Below, one piece after another: positions 62,001 to 64,000 of a DNA stretch of 64,000 nt. The stretch's first letter is position 1. Each line of letters opens with the position of its first letter. The translations under genes were made by a program, and so were the position numbers. The notes below the pieces were generated by a model that ran no database searches, was not told the origin of the DNA, and saw only the letters and a program-made list of their open reading frames with translations. This DNA is from Rhodoferax sp. TS-BS-61-7. Lineage in GTDB: Bacteria > Pseudomonadota > Gammaproteobacteria > Burkholderiales > Burkholderiaceae_C. The stretch covers positions 248,001 through 312,000 of the forward strand of contig NZ_PTQY01000002.1 in assembly GCF_002943465.1 (NCBI RefSeq), in the 5' to 3' direction.

Positions 62001-64000
62001 GTGGCATCCAGCGTCACCGCACAGGGCCTGCGGCGCTTCAAGTCCATCATCCTGCTCAACGGCTTTGCGCAAAACACCTTACCCTTTGTGGCCGAAGAGC
62101 TGGGCGAACGTGCGCTGGCCGCCATGCTTTACGCCCAGGGCTGGGACGTGTGGCTGCTCGAATACCGCGTCAGCCCCTTTCTGCGCGCCTCGGCCCGGCT
62201 CTCCAGCATGGATGACATTGGCGCCTGCGACCTGCCGGCCGCGGTCAACCACGCGCTGGCCGTGTTGCAGGCTGAGCGCATCGAGCCCGAGTTGCTGCCC
62301 GGCCAGCTCAGTGTGTTCAGCCACTGCGTGGGCTCGGCCTCTACCGCTATGGCTTTGCTGGGTGGGCACCTCATGCACGAGGCGGGCAAACCCAAAGTGG
62401 CGGCGGTACTGTTCTCGCAGTTTCAGCCCTATGTGATTGGCTCCGTTACCGCGCAAATGCGCCTGCAAGTGGCCTCGCTCATGGTCAATGCGCTGGGCCT
62501 GGAGTATGTGAACTTTGCTGCCGGAACGGCCCAGGCCAACGGCTTGCACGCCCTCATGGACCGGGCGTTTGCCAGCTTCCACTACGACGAGGCCGAGCGC
62601 TGCCCGCACGAGCACGACCTGCGCGTGCACCAGCCCGACAGCACCTCGTGCAAGCGCATGGCCGGTTTCTTGAGCCGCTTGTTCCGCCACGACCAGCTCA
62701 TTGAAAGCCAACCCGGCCGCCCCGGCACGCACGAGAAGCTGGACCTGTACTTTGGCCGCACCAACCTGGGTGTGTTCTTGCACGGCGCCAAGTGCGTGGA
62801 GTACGAGCACCTGGTGGACGCCGATGGCCAGAACATCTATGTGACGGACGAAAACGTGCGCCGCTACCTGGGCATGCCCGTCATGCTGCTGCACGGGGCC
62901 GACAACGTGCTGTTCGACCAGGAGTCGCTGCACGAAACCCAGCGCCAGTTCAGCCGCGCCTTTGGCGGGCAGCGCTTGGCCAGCAAGCTGGACCGCTTTC
63001 TGGTGGCACCCGAGCATGCGCACTTTGACTGCACCATCGGCAAGCGGGCGCCCGAGGTCATCTTCTCGGAGGTGGTGGACTTCTTCAACCAAGCCCAGGC
63101 CGCGGACCTGCCCGAGCCCATGACGCAAAACCGCCTCCGGGCCCGCCTGCCGCGCACCGGCCCGCTGACGGGCTGGGTACGCCGCGAGGGCGCAGACACC
63201 GTGCTGCGCGTGTGGATGGAGGTGGACAACTCGCAGGCAGACACGGCGGTAGGTGCCATGACGCTGCTCTCGGTGGGGCGCCAGCGCACCGTGCAAGCCT
63301 GGCCACTGGTCAGCAGCCCGCTGGAGGGCCTGGTGGGCGTGGCAAAAGACGCCTCACCGGACCAAAGCATTGTGTATGCCGTGGCCGACCTGCAGGTGCC
63401 AGCTGACTGGCAAGGCGCTATCACCGTGGCCATGGTGAGCCTGCACCGCATTGCGGCCGATGCACCTGCCGATGGTGCTGCCCACACACTGCATTGGCCC
63501 ACGGTGTGGGGGGCTCCGGTGACCGTGGAAGACGTGGCGCACAGCGCCGGGCGCAGCCCGGTGCCCGCAGTGCCACCCTCGGCCGAGGCCGCAAATGCGG
63601 ACTACCGGCAAACCCTGGCGCAGGGTCAGGGCGCCGCAGGCTGGGAGCTGGCCCCCACGGCCATGGCCGTCCCCCATGCGGTGGGCCATGGCGTGCTGCA
63701 GCCCCAGCCGCTGGACCTGACACTGGACGATGCCGTGGCCCTGCTGCGGCCACTGGCCGCGCTGGTGCGCGAGCAGCGCGCCGTGGCCTTGCGTGCGCAG
63801 CCCGGCACGCTGTCGCGCCAGCGCCGCAGCCTGCGCTGGATGCGCGACTGCGTGCTGCGCCTGCAGGGCCAGCTGCTGACCCCGCAGGCCGGCTTGCGCT
63901 TTGTGGCGGCCACCTGCCGCCACCCGGGCATTACCGAGTTTGAAGCGGCCCGCAGTGACCACACCCTGCAGCAGCTGGCCCTGCGCCAGCGGCAGGCGCC
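59028..64000 (+). CDS. Giant multidomain enzyme: GMC oxidoreductase plus Cys-nucleophile alpha/beta hydrolase, 3' end outside window
   Basis: At least 1657 codons, open to the edge. ATG 59028 follows a strong AGGGAGG site. Domain 1 (~20-600) is a cholesterol-oxidase-like GMC flavoprotein: FAD motif GSGYGG (27-32), GNGLGGGSLINAA, a cysteine cluster ACVGCGDCCSGCNHNAK (~222-238), and the C-terminal WITVHPLGGCRM and GVNPLLTITALAERA. An uncharacterised linker (~610-960) follows. Domain 2 (~1000-1365) is an alpha/beta hydrolase: FKSIILLNGFAQN, elbow SHCVGS with Cys1100 where serine is usual, acid LLHGADN, and His in PEHAHFD. The last ~60 visible residues (AATCRHPGITEFEAARSD) look like the start of a metallophosphoesterase/PhoD-like domain, uncertain. 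Substrate unknown; lipid or sterol-like compounds are a guess. Confidence 0.88.
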   Translation, partial: MHWLSHGVEQLITNTQEGYAPEVLVVGSGYGGSVAALRFAEHGQSVAVLERGAEYLAGEFPTDFGQFGGFVRAEVGGNLERGQGPAAIGYEDALFDFRVGTRASALVGNGLGGGSLINAAVALRPDPRVFQQDAWPAAVREASLDADYALATQVLEIQSPQAQRASPACVPQHTAKYQRMQEIGQAAADRFGSTRLKVSTEDVPLAIEFRADAPLGLGPRDACVGCGDCCSGCNHNAKLSLDKTYLPRAAQAGAQLFTGVSVLYVLHKPDVAHPGRDWVVHCVRTTERGTWEQSFEAPEGALNGAYEFVLRTGRVVLSAGTFGSSEILLRSREYGLPVAHSWLGKGISANGDDLSAAYDMADTANALGEGSGTMRAATDKVGPTISAVIRFHDQLDHTQSTVTEDGGIPGMLAPIVGEALATLGVLPQLARFGLRQTGGQDPLVADPRRTARSLVMLGMGHDSSAGQAQLAKRQSRIAWSWGSGAVDPAPVLHRSRAASVEGVGAEFLPNPGSGVLPDKIASVLSGPKADTSWITVHPLGGCRMAASPAQGVVNHQGQVFLPDGSVHTGLVVVDGSVIPTSLGVNPLLTITALAERACRLLLQDEPARTPQARTLPPHPPVAPMVKAEPDAPHGAVLAEVLRGPLQPEPDVVLPAWWPAGPVAPAAALFLEMDVADWTRLWQDPSHTLQALPGTATARSLTASRLVVDAVQGPSTVLQVTGGTVQLFRAAPEGFVARACRTLRAGLTYGITRWYPDSQRPKVEGEKKQKIRDMVWDGAKLLWHASAARTFDYRLTLSDGQRNWYLQGEKLIQPALSWGELRAWLRKKWQHGGWPAPQRRSVWDELTQLDVQLMQAKGGRVLATGRLTMDVPEMVRRIAPQMKPGPDTVNALAAFITYPLTILRYVVSSRMLDFRLPDYKADLPATDPATLPDNGDFELTADQYPPICLAGGGKVLPQAPVCLTVPLRAGADVSDPKTETIRIGLVRYAQPRVASSVTAQGLRRFKSIILLNGFAQNTLPFVAEELGERALAAMLYAQGWDVWLLEYRVSPFLRASARLSSMDDIGACDLPAAVNHALAVLQAERIEPELLPGQLSVFSHCVGSASTAMALLGGHLMHEAGKPKVAAVLFSQFQPYVIGSVTAQMRLQVASLMVNALGLEYVNFAAGTAQANGLHALMDRAFASFHYDEAERCPHEHDLRVHQPDSTSCKRMAGFLSRLFRHDQLIESQPGRPGTHEKLDLYFGRTNLGVFLHGAKCVEYEHLVDADGQNIYVTDENVRRYLGMPVMLLHGADNVLFDQESLHETQRQFSRAFGGQRLASKLDRFLVAPEHAHFDCTIGKRAPEVIFSEVVDFFNQAQAADLPEPMTQNRLRARLPRTGPLTGWVRREGADTVLRVWMEVDNSQADTAVGAMTLLSVGRQRTVQAWPLVSSPLEGLVGVAKDASPDQSIVYAVADLQVPADWQGAITVAMVSLHRIAADAPADGAAHTLHWPTVWGAPVTVEDVAHSAGRSPVPAVPPSAEAANADYRQTLAQGQGAAGWELAPTAMAVPHAVGHGVLQPQPLDLTLDDAVALLRPLAALVREQRAVALRAQPGTLSRQRRSLRWMRDCVLRLQGQLLTPQAGLRFVAATCRHPGITEFEAARSDHTLQQLALRQRQA

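Overview
The window reads as chromosomal DNA of a Gram-negative betaproteobacterium, most likely a Comamonadaceae member of the Burkholderiales (Rhodoferax/Polaromonas/Acidovorax-like). Signs are the high GC, near-continuous coding, the surE-pcm-nlpD-rpoS block, hupB-tRNA-Val-ppiD, the EarP/Arg32 type of EF-P, rpsF-priB-rpsR-rplI-dnaB, and Comamonadaceae-style dispersed repeats. The genus is inference; there is no rRNA to settle it.

Layout. 1-7.6 kb: the 3' part of pncB, a 2-hydroxyacid dehydrogenase overlapping a large hybrid sensor kinase, rmuC overlapping an MFS permease. 7.6-10.4 kb (minus): a LOG-family protein and the earP-efp pair. 10.4-15.9 kb: uvrC, pgsA, hupB, tRNA-Val(UAC), ppiD, tRNA-His(GUG). 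16-22.5 kb: a small unknown, a quinone oxidoreductase, surE-pcm-nlpD-rpoS, rlmD. 22.5-24.3 kb: a small lipoprotein, a YccA/Bax-inhibitor membrane protein, a HbpS/GlcG protein. 24.4-37 kb is an iron/heme block: bfd-tonB-exbB-exbD-SRPBCC-hemP; imelysin / di-heme oxidoreductase / imelysin-like / DUF1513; bfr; small unknowns with a DUF2325 protein; a ChaN-like protein. Three Fur-box-like sites sit upstream of these units. 37-42.8 kb: ppsR divergent from ppsA, which overlaps a fused sodium:solute symporter. 42.8-48.9 kb: rpsF-priB-rpsR-rplI, dnaB, a PIN-PhoH ATPase, bcp, an Mth938-type protein. 49-56.4 kb: an alanine aminotransferase, hom-thrC, moeA-moaD, dapA, moaE. 56.5-64 kb: a 7TM c-di-GMP phosphodiesterase candidate, then one enormous open reading frame running off the right edge that joins a GMC/cholesterol-oxidase-like flavoprotein to an alpha/beta hydrolase with a cysteine in the nucleophile elbow, probably followed by a third domain.

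The most unusual feature is a dispersed element of about 57 bp present in at least 13 copies (one more is tentative). It has an invariant 5-7-5 stem-loop geometry (arms like GCTAT / ATAGC), then TGCT-TGCGCA and a GGGCTAGAG-like tail. About half of the copies lie inside or at the edges of real genes (earP, rpoS, rlmD, moeA, an imelysin signal peptide, the stop codon of a DUF1513 gene). Each orientation keeps one preferred open frame, so copies appear as short peptide inserts (AQAAPESIA-like or IAACA-like) without breaking the host protein. This resembles in principle the Rickettsia palindromic elements and is the best candidate here for an under-described system.
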